Positions 45,313 to 57,487 of a stretch of 64,000 nucleotides of DNA are shown piece by piece. The translations under genes were made by a program, and so were the position numbers. Origin of the DNA: Saururus chinensis (lineage: Eukaryota; Streptophyta; Magnoliopsida; Piperales; Saururaceae); contig CP141150.1 in the NCBI GenBank assembly GCA_035235625.1, positions 12,462,001 through 12,526,000 on the forward strand, written 5' to 3'. Each line of letters opens with the position of its first letter. The first letter of the stretch is position 1. The notes beneath the pieces were generated by a model that did no database searches, was not told the DNA's origin, and worked only from the letters and a program-made list of their open reading frames with translations.

Positions 45313-47800
45313 TGAGTTTAATATCCATATAATCAAACTAGTGGATCACTAAATTGCTCTTATATTAATGACTCTGACAAAGAATTAAAAGTTGTAGCAT
45401 CTTTGCGCAGAATTTTTTTTAAAGCAAAAATAAATAAATATTCTCTCCAAGCTCACTCTAACGATAAATTAATCAATCAACCATCATTCAATCCACACAT
45501 AAACACAACAATTTACATAGAAAACTAACATAGAAAAAAAAACCACATTAGTTCTAAATAAACTAAATCAATACACTAGAAACCAAGACTATACATAAAA
45601 ACCACTAACCTTGTTTAGACTCTAAGATAAGTTCATCTTGTTTAGATCGTAGTTGCTACCCATTAAGTCTTCCCCTCAAACACTTGAAACTTTATCCTCC
45701 TTGTCTTTTCTATATCTTCTTTTAGTATTCAATAAGTATATCTTGTTGTATTAACTTTGGCCTTGTGAAAATCATCAATCTCTCATTAATGATTTGCTAC
45801 AACACATCTTTGAAATCTCTGTGTATAAGCTCATTTTTTGTGAATTATCTTATTCAATTAACCATTAATCTTCAACTCAAAGCTTCATGTAAATTATCCT
45901 TTGAAAAAAATAAGCAAATGTGTAAATCCTTTTTCTTTAATCTCCTCTAGGTTTTCTATCAAATTTTGTGATATCATAACCCTCTTATAGCTCCTTTACT
46001 CGATTTAAGACTTGTACTTAAATAATGAATGAAATTAAAGTCGAAATGTCTTAATTCAAGTAACCTGTCATTGAAATGATTAATTGTTTTAAACACTGAT
46101 AAATTGATCACTGTTTGTAATGAACATGATACTCCAAGAGATTGATCAATTTACTACAACATCGATCGATAACTCTTGGCTTCATTTTGCATAGGGATGA
46201 ATCAAGGTGCGATTTATCGTTATGTTCTTCCTTATGTGTAGCGATAGATCATTTTGCCTATAATTTTTCTTTTTGCCCTTTTTACCATAAAGCCTTCTGA
46301 TACTTCTTAAACTGTTTTCCACACTTTTCTATCAGGAGCTTGTATAAATTCTTTCAATATGAGAAATTTTGTGCATCAAATAAAAGAGGTCTATTCATGG
46401 TTTTTCCCAAGTCCCTATACTCATTCATTTAATTTTTTAATTCAGCCAATGAATTCAATAAATAGAAATTACCACAAGCACTACAAATTAAGTAGTAAAG
46501 TCAAGGTAATTCATGAGAGAAACAACTACCAATTTAGGGCACACAATTCAATAAGTTTTAATTAATATTCTTAAAAGAAAAAAATCAAAACTTAAGCACA
46601 TTTCAGAATTTAAACTGTAGCTCAAGAATATCTTAAGGGAAATCATGGTAATTTTGATTGATACCAAGTAGCACAAAATTAATTTTTTTAATAATTAACC
46701 TCAGCTATCAATTAAGAGTTTAATATTCGTCTAATTAATTTAGCGGATCACTAGATTACTCTTAAATCTATTACTTTCGACAAGTATAACTTAAAAGTTA
46801 TAGCCTCCTTACGAATAATTTTTTTATTAAGGAGAGACGATTGAAAAAGTTCTCTCAAAATCTCACTTTTAAATTATCAATCAATCAACCATTAAGAAAT
46901 CCATATATACATTCACACAATAATTTATGTGGAAAACCCCAATTAGGGTAAAAAATTACGACAGTTTTAAAGGAACCAAATTAATGCACTAGAAATAAAA
47001 CTTTTATATGGACACAAGCAAACTACCAACCTTATTTATACTCTTAACACAAGTTATTCTTATTCAAATCATTGTTACTGACTATAAGTCTTCATCTAAG
47101 CACTTGAAACTTTATTCTCCTTGCCTTATCTCTATCTCTTTCTAGTTTTTAATAAGCACCTTTTATTGTCTTTACTTTGGCTTTAAGGAAATCTTCAATC
47201 CTCTATTAAAGACATGTTGTGACTCCTCTTTGAAATGCTCAATGTATTAACTCCTTCAGTTGTGGATTGTCTTCTTCAATTCACCATGGATATTGAATAC
47301 AAAGCCCAAGTTAATTCTCCTTTGAAAAATAATAAACAAAGGTGCAAATTTCTTTATTTTTTCTCCTCTAGGTTTTCTACTATTTAATTTCGTAATTTTA
47401 TAACCCTTATATAGCTCAATAAATCAGTTTAAGACTGGTACTTAAATAAGGAATAAAATAAAAAATCCAAAGTTCTTAAATCAAATAAATTGTTCTTAAA
47501 ACGATCGATCATTATAAACAATGATTGATCAATCATTGTTTTTAATGTGCACTATTCTTCAATTGATTGATTAATTGTAAGAGTGATTAATCGACAACTC
47601 TCGGCTTCATTTTGAATAGGGCTGAATCAACAAGCAATTGATTATTTTATCCTTCACATTTTAGAGTGATCGATCATTATGCCTATTTTTTAATATTTTT
47701 TCCGTTTTTACCTTAAATACTTTTGCAACCTCTTTAATCACTTTTTAACATTTTTCAAGTTATTTATGCAGGTCAATGTGATATGAATAAGTTTCAAAAC
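45313..47800. repeat. Two diverged direct repeats of ~1.05-1.1 kb
   Basis: Copy 1 is about 45,313-46,360 and copy 2 about 46,707-47,800. Both start GAGTTTAATAT, share GGATCACTA, TCAATCAACCAT, TCCTCTAGGTTTTCTA and CTCGGCTTCATTTTG-like blocks in order, and are separated by about 350 bp. Identity is roughly 70-75% by eye. They could be old LTRs around a lost interior or a simple tandem duplication. No coding domain lies between them. Confidence 0.65.
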
Positions 47801-49204
47801 TATTCAAATTCTTTAATCAATCAACTTCATCAATAAGAGCATGTCTGCTCTTCTTTTTCAAGTCTATAAAATTTAAATCTAACTTGACCATAACAACCTC
47901 AAATCAGACTCTAAGACTCATTGCATATGTATAGTTTTTTGACATAATTTAGACAAATAAATTAATAAATAAACTAGACATATGACTTATATGCACTTGC
48001 ATGATCGACTAAAATAATTTGTTACATAAATAAATCCTCAAATAAAGTAATTAAAGATGATAATTGATGCCTTATTTATATCCTTCATTTCCTATTGAAT
48101 ATGTGTAGACATACTTACACATATTAGTGGTGATGATTGTTAGTTGAGGAGTTTTTACTGCTTGTAGAAGCAAAAGGAGGCTGATGTAGCTATATAAGTG
48201 TTCCTTGATGTAAGGCTCTTTTATAAGTACCCATGGTGCCAAAATGTACTTTATTTTATTCTATGGATATATAATCTTGTGCTTGTATTCTTGACTTAGT
48301 TGAAATGGTTTTGAGATTAATATATGACGCAAATTTTGCTATACCTTGTATTGGAAAACAACGATCATTTCCCGGAATATAATTTTAAGAGGAACTTTGA
48401 AAACATGCAAAATAGTTTCCACCATAACTACTTTGATTTCACTTTAAAAAACGTTGGAAAAGATGAACAAACAAATAAAATTAATTGGCTCATATTTTTT
48501 GAAAAAACAACATGCCAAGATGAGTCTGATCATTCCATTGGTACTCTTACTCTGGACGTATGATAAGAAAAAAAACCATGTACCGCAAGGGAGATGAGTG
48601 GGTCTCATAAACGACAGATGGTGCATACGGTGATGGCACTATCCAAACTACAGAAGGAAAACCAGGTTCCCTTTTTAACAAACTTTGAGGAAGAACTTAA
48701 ATAGATACCTCATTCTACTCTCTAATTGGTGTTTAAAATTTAACCATCTCTTGCTTGTCAAGTTTGTAACATGTAAGGTTAGTCCTTCAAAAGGTAAATC
48801 CTGATAGAAATGGCAATACATACGAGTGATATCTTCCCCCAAAGAAGATCATTATTGAGTGCCTTTATGTGTATGTATGCACCCCAATAAACCCATAAAC
48901 CTTTATGAGTAAAACAACAGGATACTCAGCGGATTATTCGGGCGTTCTATTAAAGTATGAAAAAATTGGCGTCTGGTCTTGTCACCAGACTGTATCTGAC
49001 GTTGAGTCCTAAAAAATTTATGGCATATCGTTTAAGTCACGTGATTTTTTTTCTTATTTCACATTTACCCTTCTTCTTCTCTATTCCGTTTTCTCCTTCT
49101 GCCATCCTCCATATTTTTTATTCTTTTGTTCCTTTTTTTTCCATGGATCTACGCATCTCCTCCCTCCTCTCCTCCCACCTCCTCTTCTCCCTCTTTACCT
49201 TCAG
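47801..49204. other. Unassigned DNA; one 79-codon open frame
   Basis: An open frame at 48,324-48,563 (start MTQILLYLVLENND) is not recognised and has no visible regulatory context. The rest is AT-rich, becoming pyrimidine-rich after 49,050. Confidence 0.4.
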
Positions 49205-49430
49205 GGGCCACCTCTCCGACCACCGCCGACCCAACCTCCTCCACCTCAGCCTCTCCGACCACTGTTGACCCAACCTCCTCCACCTCGGCCGTCGACCCAA
49301 CCTCCGACCAACACCGACCCAACCTCCCACCTCAGCCTCTCCGACCACCATTGACCCAACCTCCTTCACCTCGACCGTCGACCCAACCTCCTCCACCTCG
49401 ACCGTCAACCCAACCTCCTCAACTAGCTTG
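49205..49430. repeat. Degenerate GC-rich minisatellite
   Basis: GACCCAACCTCCTCCACCTC and variants occur six or more times at roughly 20-45 bp spacing, alternating with CTCTCCGACCACC words. The Thr/Ser/Pro-rich frame it creates (49,126-49,431) follows from the repeat and is not a recognised protein. Confidence 0.75.
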
Positions 49431-49570
49431 ACCTCCAAAGCGTCGTCAAAAAGATGAAGCGTCTTCACCGTTGCTTCGACTCCTACCTCTCCTTCATCCT
49501 CGACAACCACTATGGCTCCTCCGGCCGCCACCACGAGCACCACCAAGGAATTCTAACAAAAATAGTAAAT

Positions 49571-49606
49571 ATTTACTTTCTTTGTATATATACAAAGAAA
49601 GTAAAT
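49571..49606. repeat. Perfect 36-bp palindrome
   Basis: TTTACTTTCTTTGTATA is followed immediately by its exact reverse complement, with one more pair on each side. A GTAAATATTTACT word flanks it on both sides (49,564 and about 49,633). Confidence 0.9.
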
Positions 49607-50124
49607 TATTCTTGTTGTATTTAACAAAGTGAGTAAATATTTACTATCTTCTTCCTTCGCATAGTTGTTGCAGTGTAACTTATTGGAAGTGCTAGAGTCG
49701 GATATCTTTGTGGCTCTCCAGGGAGAGATGGACGGAGCTGGCAGAAGGATCTACGACAGAGCTAGAGCCAGCAGGGCCTCGGGGAGGCCCTCTATACCGT
49801 CAAGCTTCGAATCCTTAAAGTTGGTGCTGGCTTTTGGCTTGGTGGCAGAACAGTGGCGCTTGAAGGGGAGGAGTGCAGTCATTTCTGGTGCGATGTGAGG
49901 TGAATGAAGAGGGAAAGGCGGTCAGCGATGAAAACTAAGGTGAAGCGATTATCCGGTAGGTCGCGGTGAGGAGGTGAGGTGAATAGTCTGAAAACAAGGA
50001 TGGCGGAATGAGAATGAAAGAAGAGAAGGACGGGCTGAGGGTATTTTAGTCTGATTATAAAATTAAGAGTTAATAACAAATTAATAAAAAAAATTATAGT
50101 TAGCATCAAAAACCCCTTAAAGTG
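49607..50124. other. Unassigned DNA downstream of the chitinase pseudogene
   Basis: A GC-richer island at 49,665-49,900 has a 77-codon open frame (MLQCNLLEVLESDIFV) that I do not recognise. No other support for a gene. Confidence 0.35.
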
Positions 50125-53100
50125 TCATAGGGTAGCCATCAAAGACGAAGAGAATGGCCTTCGGCTGTAACAGTCGACGTTAGCACCATAGGAAACGCCC
50201 AGCAAATCACAATATCTTTTGTAGAAACCAATTCGATCAGCAGGGGTTGCTATCAATTCCTTTGCCACATTCAAGCCCACCGTTGATTATGTTTGTGACA
50301 ACACCAAAACCAGGCTGCCTCCCGGCCGCGACATCGGGACTCGAGGGTGTCCACCTGCCGGTCATCACGTCATGGGACGATGGCTTGGGTGACTGTGGCG
50401 TCAACCAGAACCAGATGGCCGTCTTGAAGGAGATGGTGGCGTCTATGGCCACCAAGTCAGGGTTGTTGAGGAGGTCCACGTTAATGGCTCGCCCTGCTGG
50501 CCCATAGTTATAGTTGCTGTAAACAAGGTTGCAAATTTGCAATTAGCAAAGCGATGGTTCAGTATAAGTTAATTTTCATCTTAATGAAGTTACTTCTCAA
50601 AATATCTCCTAATGGAAACTTACTATGAGATTTGAATGGGGCCACGGCCATAGTACTTCTTGCCTGCAGCACACGGCCATTGTGCACTTGGGGAACAATA
50701 ATCACCTGGGTTTCCTTGTTCCTGGACAAAACAATAGCCCCATGAATATGGGCCATCCGGTGCAGTAGGCCATCCCCCTACATACCAATGACATTCATAT
50801 ATAGAACAAGAGATCATGAGAACAAGCTTATCTAAACTGATTTTTGCATTATTTTTTTGTTGGCAAAATTCGTTCAACTGACTTAAATTTGCATAAATAT
50901 ATGATCCTTACTAATTAATTAGATTAGTGTCATTTTTGTGATTGAAAATTACAAAAAATGCAACTCTTTAGAGAGGGTCTAGAATTAACTTCAAATGGTG
51001 TGACCTTTGCGCTAATCACCCATTATATGTGGCATTTTGTTTATTCAATAAACTATAGAAATGTCACAAAATATTGAATGGGCATAGGAATGAGGTCATT
51101 TGAAAAAGGAAAAAATAAACCATTTGCAACATTAGGAGATGATCCATTTAATGTTATGTTTATCATGGAGGAATTTAAGGCACTAGCTATTTATAATCAG
51201 GAACTGTGCAAAAAAGATTCTTTTTTGCTATTCATGTAGTGGAGGATTCTCTTGGTAACAACTTAGTTACACTTGAAGATATTTGTATTGGTAAGGAAGC
51301 TGCTGCTTATTTCTAGACATTTTTTACCCCTTCTTTTTCTTCTCATATTATTACTTCTCATATAAAGAATCGGCTCAGTGAGGACCAGGCAAGTTCTCTC
51401 ATTAGTCCAATCTTTTTTGATGAGATTTATCGAACTGTTATTAATTCTCCCTTAGATAAAGCCCCTGGCCCAAATGGTTACTCTAAGGAGTTCTTTATTA
51501 AATATTGGGATATTATGGGTGATGATTTTTGTCAAGCTATCTCTTATTTTTTCTCTTCAGGTAAAATATTGTGTGGGCTTAATAACACCTTTTTAACCCT
51601 CATCCCGAAGGAAAATGGTGCCACTTCTTTTAACAAGTTCAGCCCTATATCTTTGTGTAATTTTTTATACAATATTATCACTAAGATTATGGATAATAGA
51701 TTTGCATTGGTTCTACCTTCTATTGTTAGCAATAATCAAACAACTTTTCTTAAAGGTAGGCTCATTTAAGATAATATTCTTCTTGCCCACTAGCTCCTTC
51801 ATAATTACCATAGTAAGAGGCATGCTAAGGAATTCTGTATCAAAATGGATCTATAGAAAGCCTATGATAAAGATTGCTGGGATTTTATTTTTTGTGCTCT
51901 GGCTAACATTGGTTGTCCCCCTACTTGGATTAGATGGATAAAGGAATGTGTTACAACAGCTTCTTTCAGTGTTCTCATTAATGGATCAAACTATGGATAT
52001 TTTCCGAGTAGTTGTGGGTTGCGCTAGGGTTGTCCTCTTTCTCCATTGTTGTTTGTTTTAATGATGCAATCTCTCACAGATATCCGTACATATTTTTATA
52101 ATGATGGGAGGATCATCCATATATGTGGGAACGCTTCTGCCATCTCTCACTTGCTCTATTCTCGGGCCGTCTTCAGGCATCCATTTGTGATAATATTCTT
52201 GATTAGTTTCATATAGCATTAGCAAGCTGGAAAAGAAATTACTTGATCTCCTATGCTGGAAGGTTAGAGCTCTTGAAATCTGTTCATTCCAGTAAGCACA
52301 TTTATTGGTTTCTTCACTTTCTTCTTCTAGTTAGTGTTATTAAACAATTGAAATCTTTTATGGCTGATTTCCTTTGGAGTAATTCTGACCAATCTCGAAA
52401 GTTTCATCCCCTTAGTTGGAAGAAGGTTTGTCATCCTAAAGATGAGGGTGGCCTGGGCATTAGATCCATTAGGGATTAGTGCTCTATTGGTTTATCCAAG
52501 CACTTTTGGAGAATTTTATATGATAAAGAATCATTATGGGCAAAATGGATTAATGAATTTTACATCCAAAGTTCTTCAATCTGGCATTGTGATACTCCTC
52601 TCTTTGCTTCACATTCTTGGAAGAGTATTTTATTAATGCGTAATACTTTGATGAATTTCATTTCCCACAAAGTAAATAATGGGAAGAAAATTCTTTTTTG
52701 GTTGGATCCTTGGGCAGGTAATTTTACTCTTTTGCAAAATTATGGTAATCGTCTTATCTTTCAATTGGAAAGTCATCCTCTTGTAACTATATTAGATTGT
52801 ATGGTTAATGATAATTGGAAGTGGACTGAACAAATTAACTTGAGATATGACCATTTATTGCAAACTATAAGTGTTGCTCCTATGTTTAAACATAATGAGG
52901 ATAAAGTCATATGGAAACCTCATTCCTCTGGAAAGTTTATTACCAAGTCTGCTTATAATGCTATCTTTAGACATGGCCCTAAGTTAAAATGGACATCTCT
53001 TCCCTGGTTCAAGCATCACATCCCACGGCATTCTTTCATTAGTTGGTTAATGCTTCATGGGAGACTGCTTACTTTGGATAAAATTCAAACAAGAGGAGTT

Positions 53101-54058
53101 CAAATAGTCAATAGATGTATTCTGTGCAAGGCCGATCAAGAAACATCTCCACATTTGTTTTTCTCGTGTGGTTATTCCAGATGGATTATGAGCTCTATTT
53201 TTTAATTCTTTAGGGTGAATATATTTTGTCATCAAGCTAGCAAGCCCTTCAACATATTCTTCATTTTAGTAGATCAATTCTGAGTTTGGGTTTGTTATTA
53301 AAGATATTCATGAACTATGCCATTTATTTTATCTCGCAGGAGAGAAATCAGCATATCTTCAAGGACGAATACACTTATAAGAGAGCTATATTTAGTATCT
53401 GTGAAAGTCAAGTCAGATCTTATATCATTGCCAATTCCTCTTTAATTAAGTTTGTCTGTGAATTTCCTTTCATTGCTACTAGATTGCAATTGTAATTTTT
53501 CTTCATTCTATGACATTGTTTCCCTTTGGTTTTAATTGAAGGGAGTCATCTCCCCTTTTACCCTTTCAAAAAAAAAAACATTAATTTGTCATGTTTAACT
53601 AGTAAACAACCTGTAGTTTCGTGTGATGTTTGAGCTAGGAAAGCTGCAAGCTCTCTTTTGCGGGTGCCCAAGTCCCCAGTGGCACCAAAGCCACTGAAGG
53701 AATTGACTGCAGCAATGAAGCCATTGTAGGTGTAGAAGTTCTTCCCAGGACATGCAGCATCGTTCCGGTGCTCCAGCATCTGATCAACGATGGCCTGGGT
53801 GATGATGAAGCCCACCCCAGTGCCACTCGGTGGGCCAGGTGTAGGTGTCGAGCCGCCGCTGCATTGGTTCTGGCATCCATCCCCACAGTAGTCAGACGTG
53901 GTGCCACACCAGCCATACTTGCTGCAGCATGGCCCTCCCGGGCAGAGGGCACCCCCGGCTTGGCTGCCACACTGTTCGGCGTGAGCAGTCAGCAAGGTGA
54001 TCAAAGATAACAAAAGAGCCAAATTTCAAGCACCCATTTTGCTTCCAACACTTCGCAT
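50125..54058 (-). pseudogene. Class I chitinase pseudogene split by a LINE in intron 1
   Basis: Same three-exon layout as the intact genes: 54,058-53,611, 50,777-50,624 and 50,516-50,125. The upstream ATG (54,058) is in frame here, but the tenth or eleventh codon is TGA (MRSVGSKMGA, stop, NLAL) where the intact genes have Trp. Exon 3 has one extra base after GKGIDS. The hevein domain, SHETT motif, exon 2 ([16 protein letters not shown]) and NYNYGPAG are otherwise well kept, and all splice sites survive. Its reading frame continues beyond PFS to SSSLMATL before TGA, a tail like the vacuolar propeptides of class I chitinases. A 2.4-kb or longer LINE sits in intron 1. The disabling changes are few, so loss of function is fairly recent. 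Confidence 0.92.
51150..53578 (+). mobile_element. L1-type LINE, 5'-truncated, inserted in intron 1 of the chitinase pseudogene
   Basis: The plus strand encodes decayed pieces of an L1 ORF2: LDKAPGPNGYSKEFF, NTFLTLIPKENG, FSPISLCNFLYNIITKI and TTFLKGRLI (about 51,450-51,770), then KMDL and CGLR-GCPLSPLLF around a stop. Next come SYAGRLELLKSVHSSKHIYW (52,243 on) and a zinc-binding RVT region WKPHSSGKFITKSAYNAIF (52,636-53,205). The element ends with an 11-base A-run at 53,568-53,578. Several stops and frameshifts are present. The endonuclease and ORF1 are missing. The 5' boundary is uncertain (between about 50,900 and 51,200), and I could not find a target duplication. It lies opposite to the chitinase gene's direction. 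Confidence 0.88.
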
Positions 54059-54714
54059 GGTGGAGGAGAGGGAGGAGAGGTTTTAAATAGACTGAGGTAG
54101 GGAAGTATATGAGGTTATTCTTAAAAGCATTTTTTATCTTAAGGGAGCCTTTGATATTTAAGATCGAAGGGATAAAGGGCTCTCATGGGCTGTTCAGGCT
54201 CGGCTCATCGTTAATGAGGAGCATGACAAAAGTGCATCCATTTTTTGTTTGACTAGTTCCGTAGATAATTACATCATTTTCGATATGTACGTCAATTTTG
54301 TTGGGGACCATGACAAATTGGACATTAAGAACTAGAGAAAGAGTCCATTGGTCGAATTAAAATCCGCCCTTCTTTGATTCGTTTCATGGCCTGGTGAAAT
54401 TTTAGCTTGCACAAGTGAAATGTAAGTAAGGTTAGGGTTTCTCCCTTGACTGAAAACTTGATCTATTTCTCAACACTCCATTTTATGTGCTTGGTCTTTG
54501 TTTGCCATATATTTCATGTGGGTACGTACCTCTACTGGTAATAGATAACCTATGGATGAATTCCCTTATCTCATGCAGCTATGGAAAGTGTAATATGTTG
54601 TTATTTTAATTTTTTGTATGCAACCTTCTGAGCCTAATAAAAGGCGGCATCTCCTCCAATTTTTTACCTACAGCAAAAAATTTCCAAGATGAATATGATA
54701 TTGCCTGTTTATGG

Positions 54715-54762
<48 letters not shown>

Positions 54763-55060
54763 GTGTGTGCGCGCCATGTCTGATGTTAGACTAAGTGGTC
54801 CCAATGAATGGTAAACTAGATAGTGTCGTCTCTTTGCTCCATCTGCATGATAACAGCCTTCTGAACCACAGCTTTTTGTTATCTCGAATGGAAGGCGGTA
54901 CGTCATTAATTCCGAGTCATAAGTAAATTTACCATTTGTATGTTTCGCATTGATTCTTTCCTCACTACCACCATAAACTAAACAAAATTCAGTACCACTA
55001 GCAACCAATTCAATATCACTGGCAACCTGTAATACTAAATTCTCATTAGATTCATGCTAA
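54059..55060 (-). promoter_or_regulatory. Upstream region of the chitinase pseudogene
   Basis: A TATA-like TCTATTTAAA (about 54,083-54,092 on the minus strand) and a diverged version of the conserved upstream block (CATCTGCATGATAACAGCCT and the CGAATGGAAGGCGGTACGTC block, 54,838-54,905) match the intact gene promoters. It is interrupted by a microsatellite at 54,716-54,772. Confidence 0.6.
54716..54772. repeat. (TA)n-(TG)n compound microsatellite
   Basis: About 15 TA units, then GTATG and about 9 TG/GT units ending GCGCGC. Confidence 0.95.
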
Positions 55061-55194
55061 ACTGATGCTAACTATATTTATTTTTTTATAATTGGGTTTG
55101 GATAACTTTCACACATGAGGAAGCAGCTACGTCTTCATATGTGGCACATGAGGTAATCTATCACGTATGGAACCTGACCTTGCATTAACATTTT

Positions 55195-55640
55195 CCTTTT
55201 CACAATTTGATGTTACCAAAAATTGACTCTAATTGTTATAATCTAAGGTCAATATTTGCTATTCGATTATATTGATATCTTATGGATTGAATCAGACTTG
55301 GTACATAGTATCAACTTGGAAAAGTTACTAGCCAAAAAAAAGGAAAATGAAGGTGGTCCAAATTACGAAGCTTTTTGTTATTTGGAATGGAAGGATTTGT
55401 ATGGTGCACAGGAATCCTTTGCTAGCTGCCCCCCACGAAGTAAGCCAAATACAATGCCTCTTGAACCTGCATACTAATTTTCATTCTTTAATGCTATCGA
55501 AAAGTTGACTCTACCTGTTACAGCTGTGATCAAGAACTACTATTTGATACTATTGATCTTATGGATTGAATCAGACTTAAAGCACATGATATCAACGAGA
55601 AATCACTAACAAAAGAAAAGGAGAGACAGAGACTCGCTAG
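55195..55640. repeat. Partial tandem duplication (~150 bp units, ~290 bp apart)
   Basis: ATGTTACCAAAAATTGACTC...TTATGGATTGAATCAGACTT at 55,212-55,300 recurs as ATGCTATCGAAAAGTTGACT...TTATGGATTGAATCAGACTT at 55,490-55,578. A related piece of the chitinase upstream block (GGAATGGAAGG) lies between them at 55,383. Confidence 0.7.
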
Positions 55641-56143
55641 CTAGAAAAAGTCTAAGATGTTCACTTTAAATGCGCGTCGTGATGAAGCCAAGTGGCCCCG
55701 GACCAGCACATCGTGATTTGCGTGTAGACTATGTAGAAGAGCTTACGTGGTCTTTCATGCTTCTCATGATATAGGAGACATTATGTTCTTTCATCTTGCC
55801 TTGGCGATTCTAGAAAGCAATGAAGTCATGTTGTCAAATTTTTTAGTAGTGGCACAATGTACTTAGATAGTAAAGATTGCAAACAAGGATCAACTTTTCT
55901 TTTTCTTTTTCTTTTCCCTGATTTTTTCTCATAGGAAGAGATACAATTTTAATACTCACTCTAACAATGGCCCATGCTGAGCAAGTACCTAGGAGTCATT
56001 GATTTTGCAAGTCATTGGCCCACACGGTTGCGTGCTAACATGCCAAGATAACACTAATGTGTCCTAGCATGTGTATTATTATTTTTCAAAATAGATGACT
56101 CACCTATGGTTCCACACCATGGCTGCATTATCGGAGCAAACAT
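55641..56143. other. Unassigned DNA
   Basis: No gene or repeat recognised. Confidence 0.4.
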
Positions 56144-56146
56144 TAA

Positions 56147-56311
56147 GGGGCTATTTAATTGGGAGGCATTAGGGTTTGAGGAAAACACTTTCTCCATCAA
56201 CTCTCCTCTTTGGGAGAGTTAAAAGAGAAATCATTTTTTCTCCTTTGATATGACATATTGCACTCAAGGGGGAAATCGATTTCTCCCTTAAAGCACCCCC
56301 CAAACAACCCC
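56147..56311. mobile_element. MITE of PIF/Harbinger (Tourist-like) type
   Basis: The ends GGGGCTATTTAATTGGGAGG and, reversed, GGGGTTGTTTGGGGGGTGC form imperfect terminal inverted repeats. A TAA target duplication lies on both sides (56,144-56,146 and 56,312-56,314), as expected for Harbinger elements. 165 bp, no coding capacity. Confidence 0.65.
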
Positions 56312-56314
56312 TAA

Positions 56315-56747
56315 ATATGAAGTGTGTTGGACGTGAAGATTTTCTATGGGCCCACTTGGGCATGGGCCTCTACGATCATAAGCATTATGGATTCTCAACC
56401 TGGACAAATATGTATCTCTTTTGTATTCTTAAGATAGACTTGAATTAGGTCATATTTATCCCAACCTAGTTCATGCTTATCCCAACTCTAATTGGAGCTT
56501 CACGTGGGAAAGAGAGGGCTTCATGTGGAGAGAAAAAGTGAGCGGGAGAGAGGAGCAAGGTCTTAGGGGCTTTTGCAGCCATATGTTTGAGGAAATATTA
56601 AATTGGTGTGATCCCATGGATGTAGGCCACCATTGCCAAACTACATAAATTATGTGTGCTCCTCTCTTGTTCTGCATGTCGTTATGTACTAGAGCGTTCT
56701 AGCAGTCCTAATAATCACAATAATTGGTCTTGGAGCTTTCAAATTTG
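56315..56747. other. Unassigned DNA between MITE and CACTA-like end
   Basis: No gene recognised. Confidence 0.4.
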
Positions 56748-57487
56748 CACTACAACAAAAAAGATTATTATTTATGCTTTTAAGCATCACTAATAATCAT
56801 AAAAGTGTCACTGATAACTACTGCTAGTAATATGTAAAAAGTGTAGCTAGTAACTGCATAGATTATTAGCGACACTTAAAAAACATTGAAAAAAGTCTCC
56901 TTGCAACTGCTTATTAACGACACCTATGAAAAAATGTCACTAATAATATTGCTATTAGCGACATTTTTTTTGCATTGTTAATATAATATTATTTGTGACA
57001 CTTTATATTTATGTCACTAATAGTATATTAGTGACGCTTATTAAATGTTGCTAAAAGCTTATTTATAATTAAATACGAAAAATATTAAAAATAACATATT
57101 GTTAGCGATATTTTTGTGCGTCGCTAATAAGAATTTTAAAAAAAAAAAACACTCTTATTAGCGACACTGTTAAGTATGACACTAATAAGAAAAATATTTT
57201 TAAAAAATAAACCCTACCTCTAGTAGGATGAGGGGAGATGGAGGGAATAGAGGGAATAGAGGGGATGGGGTTGAACAGGGGAGATGGGGGAGTGGCGGAG
57301 GAGGAGGAGGAGGAGGAGGAGGAGGGAGCAGAGGTGGGAAGTATAGGCTGCACAGGTAAAATTTCACTTGTGAAACTTTTTGTAGCGTCAAACTATTTGT
57401 GACGCTAGGTGAAAGCGTCGCAAATACTCCACTATTTATGATATTTACAATAAAACATCGCAAATAACACTATTATTTACAACATTT
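56748..57487 (+). mobile_element. Left end of a CACTA-like transposon, adjoining the IR2 right arm
   Basis: Starts CACTACAACAAAAAAG and continues with many words like TTAGCGACAC, AAGTGTCACTAATA and TGCGTCGCTAATAAG. A (GGA)n run is at 57,296-57,326. This is the mirror of the terminus at 37,207 relative to the IR2 arms, but the block between arm edge and terminus is only 0.74 kb here against 3.0 kb there. Confidence 0.78.
57296..57326. repeat. (GGA)n microsatellite
   Basis: About ten GGA/GAG units within the CACTA-like region. Confidence 0.9.

Noticed and set aside
49126-49546. Thr/Ser/Pro-rich and Val/Glu-rich open frames
   Set aside because: They are products of the CCTCCTCCACCTC-type minisatellite, and no start context or domain supports them.
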